Assembly: GCA_964580585.1 (NCBI GenBank)
Contig: CAZOKZ010000080.1
Coordinates: 1-19,353 of the forward strand
Source of the DNA: CAZOKZ01 sp964580585
Lineage (GTDB): Bacteria > Sumerlaeota > Sumerlaeia > SLMS01 > JAHLLQ01
DNA: 19,353 bases
Direction of reading: 5' to 3'
Positions within the stretch are counted from its first letter, which is position 1. Each line of letters opens with the position of its first letter. Below, one piece after another: positions 1-5,582 of this stretch. The notes under the pieces were generated by a model that searched no databases, was not told the DNA's origin, and saw only the letters and a list, made by a program, of their open reading frames with translations. The translations under genes and the position numbers were made by a program.

Positions 1-273
1 AGAGGGTGCAGGTGGACAATTGACACTGTTCGACTTATAACCGGACACTACTGATATTTTTTGCAATTGCTCTCGTGTAATTTCGCAGTCTCTCAGTATT
101 TGTGCGAGAAGGCCACGACCGATTGACTCTCCCTTATGAACAGGGACGACAGTGCATCTGCCATCGGGATGCTGAAGGAAATGATGACTACCTTTTGTTC
201 GAACGACCTCAAAACCTATCTTTTGCAACGCACGAATAAGCTTTTTGCCTGTAACGGAGGGGAAAGTGCTCAT
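1..273 (-). CDS. hicA: HicA-family mRNA interferase toxin (partial at window edge)
   Basis: The minus-strand frame from the ATG at 273 encodes a small basic protein with the HicA fold signature. It has a helix-forming N-terminus (GKKLIRALQKIGF), then GSHHF at residues 28-32 carrying the conserved His of this RNase family, then VPVHKGESIGRGLLAQILRD. HicA proteins bind double-stranded-RNA-like substrates and cleave mRNA until neutralised by HicB. The start overlaps the stop of hicB in an ATGA, so the two are translationally coupled, with hicB first (the reverse of the commonest hicAB order). No stop codon is reached before position 1. The family normally ends near residue 60-80, and here the frame continues past residue 79 into sequence that looks unlike HicA. 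The 3' end may therefore be interrupted, for example by a mobile-element end. Family call is firm; the true C-terminus is unknown. Confidence 0.85.
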   Translation of the reverse strand, partial: MSTFPSVTGKKLIRALQKIGFEVVRTKGSHHFLQHPDGRCTVVPVHKGESIGRGLLAQILRDCEITREQLQKISVVSGYKSNSVNCPPAPS

Positions 274-479
274 ACACTGACCGATACACGTTGAACACCG
301 ATGAATTCGTTCGAACTGGTGTCTTCTACATCGAGGCAAAGTGCTATCGCCTCGCGAACTCTTTTCATTAAGACATCAAGCGATTTCGCTTGCGTATGAC
401 ATCCTCGTAACGACGGAACAGACGCCACAAAATACCCGTCTTCATCCTTTTCTATCACAACGCTGAATTCTCGAACCAT
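270..479 (-). CDS. hicB: HicB-family antitoxin (short form)
   Basis: This 69-residue protein has the HicB core: FSVVIEKDEDGYFVASVPSL followed by GCHTQ and a helix (SLDVLMKRVREAIAL). This is the partly degraded RNase-H-like fold that binds and masks HicA. The ATG at 479 is chosen because GGAGG lies 8 nt upstream; an in-frame ATG at 512 would add 11 unconserved residues. The gene overlaps hicA by 4 nt. There is no visible C-terminal helix-turn-helix or ribbon-helix-helix, which many HicB antitoxins use for autoregulation. This form may therefore rely on another regulator or on an upstream cassette promoter. It lies immediately downstream of an attC-like sequence on the same strand. Confidence 0.87.
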   Translation of the reverse strand: MVREFSVVIEKDEDGYFVASVPSLRGCHTQAKSLDVLMKRVREAIALCLDVEDTSSNEFIGVQRVSVSV

Positions 480-532
480 TTCTCGATCCTCCATCAAAAT
501 ATAATTTATCAAACGGCCAATCTCACGGCGGG

Positions 533-601
533 CGATAACGTTGCATTAAGCCGCCACCCGGAGCGTAGCGAAGGTTGGTCGGGTCGAACGCATGGTTAGG
601 A
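533..601 (-). repeat. attC-like integron recombination site (69 bp)
   Basis: Read on the minus strand, the stretch begins TCCTAAC and ends GTTATCG, so the invariant AAC and GTT of integron R boxes are present. Inside the R boxes, TGCGTTCGACC near the left end is partly complementary to GGCTTAATGCA near the right end, in the layout of L'' and L' boxes. An ACCCG/CGGGT pair lies further in. The length is within the usual attC range. The stop codon of the UDG-like gene (TAA, 596-598) lies inside the left R box, as is typical of gene cassettes. The outer R-box bases are only partly complementary, so this is a good but imperfect match judged by eye. Confidence 0.5.
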
Positions 602-1258
602 CCATCCTGCCGCCTTCGCAACTTCTTTAAGGACCTTTGATATGCGCTCCGCGTTAAGCGACCATCTTCGCGTGTGCCCCATATACCATCCAGCCTGAAA
701 ATCCGAAGAAAGCCTTCCATTTATGTGGCTCAATTCCTCCGGGCAAAGCACCGAACCTTCTCTCTCGCTCAATTTAGAGATTGGTGTTCCAAGGCAAGCC
801 ATCCACGCATACTCTCCGCACACCAAAATCACTTTATGATTCCTATGCACTTCCCTTTTCAATCGTTCCAAATTGTCGTTCTTGAGGACATCATTCTGCG
901 CCGGGTCTTGCCAATCACAAGTGATGTTGTCAGTACGAGGCCATTGCGGATAAGCATTAGAGCAAGTTATATACTTTGCGCGTTTTTGAAGAAACGCGTC
1001 TCTCCGCTCAAACCGACTCTGAACTTTGCTTGGTTCTTTGTAGCATTCAAGAATCTTCCTGGGCCATGGGAGAGGGTCACTTTCCATTGCCCATGGAATC
1101 TGCGCTTTTCGCAGCGCCCAAAATATATTGCCTCCCTGTGCTCCAACCGATGGGATTCCATAGTGGGCTTCACAGGGACCAGGAGCCTCGTTGACGAAAA
1201 ATACTGTAGATTCCGGACCGCCATGTGACGGAACAATCCTTGAGTCGTAATAGGGCAT
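596..1258 (-). CDS. Divergent uracil-DNA glycosylase superfamily protein
   Basis: The 220-residue protein has the layout of family-4/5-type uracil-DNA glycosylases. Near the N-terminus is FVNEAPGPCE (21-30), matching the GEAPGxxE uracil-pocket motif, followed by GIPSVGAQGG (34-43), the counterpart of GxPFVGxxG. ITCSNAYPQWP (97-107) sits where the family has its NxxxCxP segment. VILVCGEYAWMACLG (143-157) matches the hydrophobic strand and following helix. The usual C-terminal HPS loop appears to be replaced by GHTRRWSLN (194-202), so the catalytic loop is non-canonical. I see no obvious set of four cysteines for an iron-sulfur cluster. The superfamily excises uracil or other damaged bases; whether this member is active cannot be told. 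It lies 42 nt downstream of the HEPN-like gene on the same strand, probably co-transcribed. The start at 1258 has GAGG a few bases upstream. Its TAA stop falls in the attC-like box. Confidence 0.72.
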   Translation of the reverse strand: MPYYDSRIVPSHGGPESTVFFVNEAPGPCEAHYGIPSVGAQGGNIFWALRKAQIPWAMESDPLPWPRKILECYKEPSKVQSRFERRDAFLQKRAKYITCSNAYPQWPRTDNITCDWQDPAQNDVLKNDNLERLKREVHRNHKVILVCGEYAWMACLGTPISKLSEREGSVLCPEELSHINGRLSSDFQAGWYMGHTRRWSLNAERISKVLKEVAKAAGWS

Positions 1259-1274
1259 AAACCTCGCTCTTTGT

Positions 1275-1306
1275 AGCTAACGACAAGCACCTGTGCGGCG
1301 TTAGCC
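1275..1306 (-). repeat. Short attC-like inverted repeat between HEPN and UDG genes
   Basis: On the minus strand GCTAAC is separated by 18 nt from its exact complement GTTAGC, with a GCAC/GTGC pair inside. The TAA stop of the HEPN-like gene is part of the left box, just as the UDG stop is part of the 69-bp site downstream. The boxes resemble integron R'' and R' boxes, but the 32-bp total is well below the normal minimum attC length of about 55-60 bp. It may be a deletion derivative, or simply a small hairpin. Confidence 0.33.
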
Positions 1307-1726
1307 ATCCGTAGCATCCGCTTGTTCTCTGTTCTTGCTGTAGAACTCATTTTCGACTTTGTGCAAGAATGCCACAAACTCATCATAGCTGAATTTGACC
1401 GTACCTCTATCACAGGTGAACCTGTATCCGGTTGAATTGACGGCAAATGAATTATGCGCAAGGGAATGTCGTACAATGTCGATTTCTTTCCTGTACTTAG
1501 CACCGGACGTAATCTTTTCGTTCTTGAGGGTTTCGCGCATCAGCAGCAAGGGCACGAGCCTAACGATGCCCCAGTCTTGGCAAAGGAATACGGGCGTCTT
1601 GGTACCAAACTTCACTGAGAACCGTCTTCTAATCTCTCCTACAGTTGTCGAATCATCTGCATGATCCAGGTCATAAAGCAGATGCTCGATAAATTTCAGA
1701 TGAGCGTTTATCGACAGCGTACTCAT
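1301..1726 (-). CDS. HEPN-like putative RNase
   Basis: This 141-residue, mostly helical protein carries IDIVRHSLAHNSFAV at 82-96. It contains R86-x4-H91, the R-x4-6-H catalytic motif of HEPN ribonucleases, followed by the common pattern of a Gly/Tyr/Phe-rich strand (STGYRF, 98-103). HEPN proteins act in toxin-antitoxin, abortive-infection and CRISPR-type defence as RNA-cutting effectors. The start at 1726 is supported by a GGGAGGG sequence about 7 nt upstream. The gene is the first of a same-strand series (HEPN, UDG-like, HicB, HicA), with a promoter-like sequence about 175 bp upstream. No recognisable partner antitoxin (MNT-type nucleotidyltransferase) is adjacent; the neighbour is the UDG-like protein. 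The family call rests on the motif and its surrounding pattern. Confidence 0.6.
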   Translation of the reverse strand: MSTLSINAHLKFIEHLLYDLDHADDSTTVGEIRRRFSVKFGTKTPVFLCQDWGIVRLVPLLLMRETLKNEKITSGAKYRKEIDIVRHSLAHNSFAVNSTGYRFTCDRGTVKFSYDEFVAFLHKVENEFYSKNREQADATDG

Positions 1727-2055
1727 CCAGCAGCCCTCCCTCTAATAGTAAATGGACCCGCATAAGTTACGGGTCACTTGCTTCCAGTCCGTATCAGGCG
1801 CCTTGGCGTTTTCTGCCAAAGGCTCGGTAAATCCAGTTCGTTCAATGTCTTGCCGCCGACTTGGCCATTCGCCCAAAAAATATCAAATCTGCAATGAATC
1901 TCTATAAACCCGCCCCTTCTCCCCAAGTCAAGAATAGATTAAGGATTCCACCCATTTCCCCTTCCCGGTTGACACTTGGCGCCCGCGCGGGCGAGCAAAT
2001 TCGCCCCTGAATTCGAACGCACCCAAACAGCAAATTGACCCAAGGAACCCCAGCC
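1727..2055. other. Intergenic boundary between cassette-like segment and tyrS
   Basis: No convincing gene is seen here. Reading leftward, an open frame without a start runs from about 1931 to a stop at 1774, but its peptide is not recognised. Visible structures are a hairpin of GACCCG/CGGGTC around 1755-1776, a near-perfect CCTTGGC/GCCAAAGG hairpin around 1801-1825, and a GCCCGCGCGGGC palindrome at 1981-1992 just ahead of tyrS. AAGGA at 2042-2046 is the tyrS ribosome-binding site. The segment contains the change from the lower-GC left part to the GC-rich core, so a cassette-array or island boundary probably lies within it. Confidence 0.4.
1901..1931 (-). promoter_or_regulatory. Possible sigma70-type promoter reading into the HEPN/UDG/HicBA series
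   Basis: On the minus strand TTGACT (1926-1931) is followed after 17 nt by TTTATA, or after 19 nt by TATAGA. The -35 box is one base from consensus; the -10 is weaker. It lies about 175 bp upstream of the HEPN-like gene, in the position where a promoter driving the whole leftward series would be expected. Chance matches of this quality are common, so the call is tentative. Confidence 0.3.
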
Positions 2056-3336
2056 ATGGCCGACATTTACCAGATTCTCTCCGACCGCGGATTCGTCTCC
2101 GACTGTACCGACGCCGACGGCTTCAAGGCGTTCGCCGCCAAGCCCCCGATGCGCGTGTATTGCGGCTTTGACCCGACGGCCACCAGCCTGACCATCGGCA
2201 ATCTGGTCTGCATCATGGCGCTCAAGCAGTTCCAACTGGCCGGGCACCAGCCCATGATCCTGATGGGCGGCGCAACCGGCATGATCGGCGACCCGAGCGG
2301 CAAGAGCGCCGAACGCAATCTGCAAACGATCGAGCAGGTGCAGGCCAACCTCGCCTCGCAACGCGAACAATTCAAGCTCGTGCTGGATTTCGACGGCCCG
2401 AACCCCGCCATCATGGTGAACAACTACGATTGGTTGGGCAAAATTTCGTTCATCGACTTCCTGCGCGACGTGGGCAAATTCTTCCGCGTGGGCGAAATGC
2501 TCGGCAAAGAATCCGTGCGCAGCCGCATGAATAGCGACTCGGGTATTTCGTTCACCGAAATGAGCTACATGATGCTCCAGGCCGAGGATTTCCGCCACCT
2601 GCTGCGCGCGGAAAATTGCCGCGTCCAGGTGGGCGGAGCCGACCAATGGGGCAACATCGTCGCGGGTATCGATTTGATTCGCAAAACGACGGGCGAAACG
2701 GCATTCGGCCTGACGTTCCCGCTGATCACGACGGCTTCGGGCCAGAAGCTGGGCAAGACGGAAGCGGGCGCCGTGTGGCTCGATCCCGCGCGCACGTCGC
2801 CGTACGAATTCTACCAGTACTGGGTGCGGTGCGACGACCGCGACGTCGAGCGTTACCTGAAACTTTTCACGCTGCTCGACCTCGACGAGATCGCCGCCAT
2901 TTGCGCCGACCACGCCACCGCGCCGGAAAAACGCGCCGGGCAAAAACGCCTCGCGCTTGAAGTCACGCGCCTGATTCACGGCGAAGAAGAAGCGGGCAAA
3001 TCGCGCGACGCCGCCGAAGCGCTCTACGGTTCGGCGCTGGAAAACCTGAGCGACGAACGCCTGCGCGAATTGTTTCCCGACGTGCCGTCGGTCTCCGTCC
3101 CCCGCGTGCAATTGTGCGGTGACGGAGGCATTGATTTGCTCGATGTGCTCGTGACCGCCAGCCTCGCCCCGAGCAAAAAGGAAGGCAAAAAACTTCTGCA
3201 ACAAGGTGGGCTGTATCTGAACAACGTGCAAGTCCCCGCGGACAAACGCACGCTGGGGCAAACAGATTTGGCCAGCGATTCGATGCTGATTTTGAGGGCG
3301 GGAAAAAAGAGGTATTGTTTGGTTAAGGCGGAGTGA
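2056..3336 (+). CDS. tyrS: Tyrosyl-tRNA synthetase
   Basis: The 426-residue protein charges tRNA-Tyr with tyrosine. Class I features are all present: YCGFDPTATSLTIGN (35-49) is the HIGH region, GGATGMIGDPSGKS (71-84) lines the active site, QVGGADQWGN (191-200) is the tyrosine-binding signature, and KLGKT (231-235) is the KMSKS loop. A C-terminal S4-type RNA-binding domain follows from about residue 360 (GGIDLLDVLVTASLAPSKKEGKK). The ATG at 2056 is preferred over an upstream in-frame TTG at 2035 because AAGGA lies 9 nt before it and the family starts here. The HIGH motif reads TIGN, lacking both histidines. The gene is monocistronic, set off by AT-rich DNA downstream. Confidence 0.97.
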   Translation: MADIYQILSDRGFVSDCTDADGFKAFAAKPPMRVYCGFDPTATSLTIGNLVCIMALKQFQLAGHQPMILMGGATGMIGDPSGKSAERNLQTIEQVQANLASQREQFKLVLDFDGPNPAIMVNNYDWLGKISFIDFLRDVGKFFRVGEMLGKESVRSRMNSDSGISFTEMSYMMLQAEDFRHLLRAENCRVQVGGADQWGNIVAGIDLIRKTTGETAFGLTFPLITTASGQKLGKTEAGAVWLDPARTSPYEFYQYWVRCDDRDVERYLKLFTLLDLDEIAAICADHATAPEKRAGQKRLALEVTRLIHGEEEAGKSRDAAEALYGSALENLSDERLRELFPDVPSVSVPRVQLCGDGGIDLLDVLVTASLAPSKKEGKKLLQQGGLYLNNVQVPADKRTLGQTDLASDSMLILRAGKKRYCLVKAE

Positions 3337-3362
3337 GGGTTTTTGCATAAAAAGATGAGAAG

Positions 3363-3386
3363 CCGCCCAAGCAATTGCTTGGGCGG
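3363..3386 (+). terminator. 24-bp perfect palindrome after tyrS (possible terminator)
   Basis: A perfectly self-complementary 24-bp sequence (CCGCCCAAGCAA and its reverse complement, with no loop spacer) starts 26 nt after the tyrS stop. It could fold as a GC-rich hairpin and end tyrS transcription. However, it lacks a T tract on either side, so it may instead be a factor-dependent terminator, a protein-binding site or a repeat. Confidence 0.5.
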
Positions 3387-3513
3387 TATCACAGTTATAG
3401 AAAAAAAGACTTCAAGATAATCGAGGCTACAAATTTAAATAAAGTCCAAATTGCGAACTTTGCGACATCATCTGTAATCTTCAATTCTATTTTTAGAGTA
3501 TTTTTCATGGTTT

Positions 3514-3571
3514 CGGTTTGAAAATCCTTTATTTGAATTCTGGCAAATTAGAATCTCAAATAATCAAACCG
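3514..3571. repeat. Long two-part stem-loop
   Basis: Outer arms CGGTTTGA (3514-3521) and TCAAACCG (3564-3571) are exact complements. The inner arms 3529-3541 (TTATTTGAATTCT) and 3550-3563 are complementary over 13 bp, with a single extra C at 3555. The loop is 8 nt, and a 7-nt one-sided bulge separates the two stems. About 21 base pairs in 58 nt of AT-rich DNA is more than background. Function is unknown; it could be a structured RNA, a terminator or a miniature mobile-element core. Confidence 0.5.
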
Positions 3572-3680
3572 CCTCTAATATTCGGACCAACACGCGTGCG
3601 TCTCCTTTCTTAGCTTCGCATAGATTGCTTGGTCGCCAATAGCGAGGGGAAATAAAGTTCGTGCTCAAGCCAATTACACA

Positions 3681-3881
3681 TTGTATAACAACGATGATTA
3701 AAATGTCAAGAGATTTCATTCGAAATCGCGATATATTTTGACACTTTCCGAATAAAAACTCATCTATACTTTATCTAAATCGCCAGAAAATATTATACGG
3801 AAATGGCTGAAAATATCAAGAGATATCTTGAATTACACGATACATTTTGACCCTTTCAAAAGGAACTTATCTGTATTTAAT
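3681..3881. repeat. Imperfect direct repeat, two copies about 110 bp apart
   Basis: Copy one spans about 3681-3774 and copy two about 3791-3881. The best conserved core is TCAAGAGAT (3706 and 3816) followed by a 20-nt block at 3729-3748 and 3838-3857 that matches at 18 positions and contains TTTTGAC. The weaker flanks still align without gaps upstream and with about 3 nt of gaps downstream. Each copy holds a TTGAC that could act as a -35 element, but no well-spaced -10 is seen. Confidence 0.5.
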
Positions 3882-3980
3882 GCTGAACTGAAAACTGGTA
3901 AGGAACTAAATTATATGAAGCTGATAATCTACCTCCACTTTACAGGCCGTTTATTAATGCGTAATGAAATTCTATTATCC

Positions 3981-4083
3981 CGCCCTTTCAGGGCTCGTAA
4001 TATATTTATCAATTCACCCAGGGCAAGCGCGAAGCGCGCCGCCCTAGGTTCGAGATGAATGTCTTCCGAGCCCTGAAAGGGCG
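3981..4083. repeat. REP-like nested inverted repeat element
   Basis: Outer arms of 17 bp are perfect complements: CGCCCTTTCAGGGCTCG at 3981-3997 and its reverse complement at 4067-4083. Each arm is itself a small hairpin (CCCT/AGGG). Between them is a second GC-rich imperfect palindrome with CCCAGGGC on one side and GCCCTAGG on the other, enclosing a GCGCGAAGCGCGC hairpin. This three-hairpin layout resembles REP/BIME-type elements mobilised by REP-associated tyrosine transposases. No transposase is present in the window. Confidence 0.6.
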
Positions 4084-4309
4084 AAATATCATCCACGTTC
4101 TCCATACTTTCCAACTGAAACTTTCTCGCCAACTTTATTCTATTATTGAAACAAATATTAGCGTCGTTGGTAAATATCGTAACGTTTCCCACATAGCTTA
4201 ATTATATTATAACAACTTCAAGGTCTTCATTCAAATTCGATTGCCGACTGGCTTCGTGTTCTCGCATTGTCCCTCAAAATAACAACACACAACAAAAAGG
4301 TCCATCTCC

Positions 4310-5017
4310 ATGCAACTTACCAACGCACACGTATTTATCACCGGGGCCAGCCGCGGGTTGGGGCTGTGCATCGCGCAGGCTTTTCACGCAAAAGGCGCGC
4401 GGGTGTCGCTTGTGGCGCGCAACGAAGAAGAACTCGAAGGCGTGGCGGCGACGCTCGGCAATGGCGCGGTGGCGTGTCCCGCCGATCTGACCGTGAAAGC
4501 CGACCGCGAACGAGCGCTGGCGGCGGCGCGCGCGGCTCATGGACCCATCGACGTGCTGGTCAACAACGCGGGCGTCGGCGCGTACAAAGGAATGCTCGAT
4601 TGTTCCGAGGAGGAATTGGTGCGCACCATCGACGTGAACTTCACGGCGTTGGTGCTCTTGACGCGCTCGGTGGTGGGCGAAATGGTCGAACGCAAAAAAG
4701 GCCACATCATCAACATCGCGTCGGATTTGGGTCGCAAACCGCTCGCGAAGATGGCGGTTTACGCGGCAAGCAAACACGCGGTGGTGGGGTTTTCCCAATC
4801 GGTGGCGCGTGAATTCCGCGAGGACGGCGTGAAATCGACGGTGATTACTCCGGGCATGATTAACACGTATTTCGGCGGCGGAAAACCGAACGAAAAAGCA
4901 GGCGCGTGGCAATTGCGACCCGAGGAAATCGCCGACACGCTGGTGTACATCGCATCGCAACCGGCCAATGTGTTGATCGACGAGTTGTCGATTCATCCGT
5001 TGGGCCAGGATTTCTAA
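4310..5017 (+). CDS. Short-chain dehydrogenase/reductase (classical SDR)
   Basis: The 235-residue Rossmann-fold oxidoreductase has TGASRGLG at 11-18 (NAD(P)-binding glycine motif) and a basic residue after strand 2 (VARN, 35-38) that favours NADP. It also has D59, NNAG at 85-88, N110, S138, and the catalytic YxxxK as Y151-K155. PG at 181-182 closes the active-site side. Length matches classical SDRs. The substrate cannot be told; many close relatives are annotated as 3-oxoacyl-ACP reductase-like or sepiapterin-reductase-like. The start at 4310 has AAGG about 8 nt upstream. The cupin gene follows 16 nt after the stop, so the two are probably one transcript. Confidence 0.92.
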   Translation: MQLTNAHVFITGASRGLGLCIAQAFHAKGARVSLVARNEEELEGVAATLGNGAVACPADLTVKADRERALAAARAAHGPIDVLVNNAGVGAYKGMLDCSEEELVRTIDVNFTALVLLTRSVVGEMVERKKGHIINIASDLGRKPLAKMAVYAASKHAVVGFSQSVAREFREDGVKSTVITPGMINTYFGGGKPNEKAGAWQLRPEEIADTLVYIASQPANVLIDELSIHPLGQDF

Positions 5018-5033
5018 AATTAGGAGACGCGCG

Positions 5034-5387
5034 ATGATTGTGCGGAATTTTCTGGAGTTGCCGGGCGAGATGGGCCCAAGCCACAACGGCGTCGGCGAGG
5101 TGCGTGCCACGTGGGTGTACCGCGCGGAGGATTTCGAGACGCCGTTGCAGTTTTTGATCTACACCGAGGTACCGCCCGGCACGTCGGTTGGCTTGCACAC
5201 GCACGGCAACGACGAGGAAATGTACGTGATCCTGGACGGCGAGGGCACCATGACGGTGAACGGCGAAACGCGCGTGGTGAAAAAAGGCGACGCGATTCTA
5301 AACAAACCGGGCTGGACGCATGGGTTGGAAAACACGTCGGATAAGGTGCTGCGGATGTTGGTATTCGAGGTGAAGATGGAAGGATGA
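5034..5387 (+). CDS. Single-domain cupin protein
   Basis: The 117-residue protein is a single conserved beta-barrel cupin. Motif 1 is GLHTHGNDEEMYVILDGEG (53-71), with H55, H57 and E62 as metal ligands. Motif 2 is GDAILNKPGWTHGLEN (85-100), with H96 as the fourth ligand. Such proteins bind a divalent metal and act as small isomerases, dioxygenases or sugar-binding proteins; the substrate here is unknown. A GGAG sequence 8 nt before the ATG supports the start. It follows the SDR gene closely, suggesting a joint metabolic role. Its last codons run into a GGATGA-type intergenic repeat. Confidence 0.9.
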   Translation: MIVRNFLELPGEMGPSHNGVGEVRATWVYRAEDFETPLQFLIYTEVPPGTSVGLHTHGNDEEMYVILDGEGTMTVNGETRVVKKGDAILNKPGWTHGLENTSDKVLRMLVFEVKMEG

Positions 5388-5460
5388 GGGATGAAATCAT
5401 TCCCTTCATTTTTCTTTGCAAATCTTCGCGCCTTGGGGGCTTTGCGGTAAAATCCTCCTC
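5376..5460. repeat. GGATGA-type repeat and CTTTGC-type degenerate repeat
   Basis: The cupin stop codon is embedded in GGAAGGATGAGGGATGAAA, the same GGATGA-rich motif seen after the DUF151 gene and before serS. Just downstream, a stretch near 5410-5455 (CTTTGC, CGCCTT and GGCTTTGCGGTAAAA) resembles degenerate CTTTGCG repeats scattered between genes in many bacterial genomes. That resemblance is from memory and unverified. Confidence 0.35.
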
Positions 5461-5582
5461 CAGCCAACTCCGTGGTTTCTCTTTCTTCTACCCGGAATTT
5501 CGTTGCGTGCGGGACGATTGCCCCGCCACTCTGGCCCGGTGTGCGATGCCGCCGCTTTTCAGTCCGCCGGGAGTCCGCTCTG

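Larger units (their letters stand above)
3387..4309. other. AT-rich non-coding island with several palindromes and repeats
   Basis: More than 900 bases between tyrS and the SDR gene hold no gene I can support. Short open frames here (for example 3828-4058 plus and 3929-4192 minus) have no recognisable domain, and parts of them are made by the palindromic element. Base composition is much more AT-rich than the genes on either side. It contains a long stem-loop (3514-3571), an imperfect direct repeat (3681-3881) and a REP-like nested inverted repeat (3981-4083). No tRNA or recognisable riboswitch was found by eye. Confidence 0.6.

Noticed and set aside
674..1503. Several plus- and minus-strand frames overlapping the UDG-like and HEPN-like genes
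   Set aside because: They have no recognisable motifs, whereas the chosen frames show UDG and HEPN signatures and ribosome-binding sites.
1774..1931. Minus-strand frame upstream of the HEPN-like gene as a gene remnant
   Set aside because: No start codon and no recognisable family; it may be a remnant but the sequence alone does not support a call.
1939..3348. Long open frame on the minus strand opposite tyrS (469 codons)
   Set aside because: It is antisense to a clear tyrS gene in GC-rich DNA, and its His/Arg/Ala-rich translation has no domain.
3828..4058. Small plus-strand frame in the AT-rich island
   Set aside because: Its end is made of the REP-like palindrome, it has no good ribosome-binding site and no known domain.
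3929..4192. Small minus-strand frame through the REP-like element
   Set aside because: Most of the peptide is translation of the palindromic repeat.
3387..4309. CRISPR array in the AT-rich island
   Set aside because: Repeats are only two diverged copies with no regular short repeat-spacer pattern, and no cas genes are nearby.
4274..5110. Open frame opposite the SDR gene (278 codons)
   Set aside because: The SDR on the plus strand has every family motif; the antisense product has none.
5472..5582. N-terminal extension of the DUF151 protein
   Set aside because: The added residues are low in conserved character and the domain begins at the ATG at 5583.
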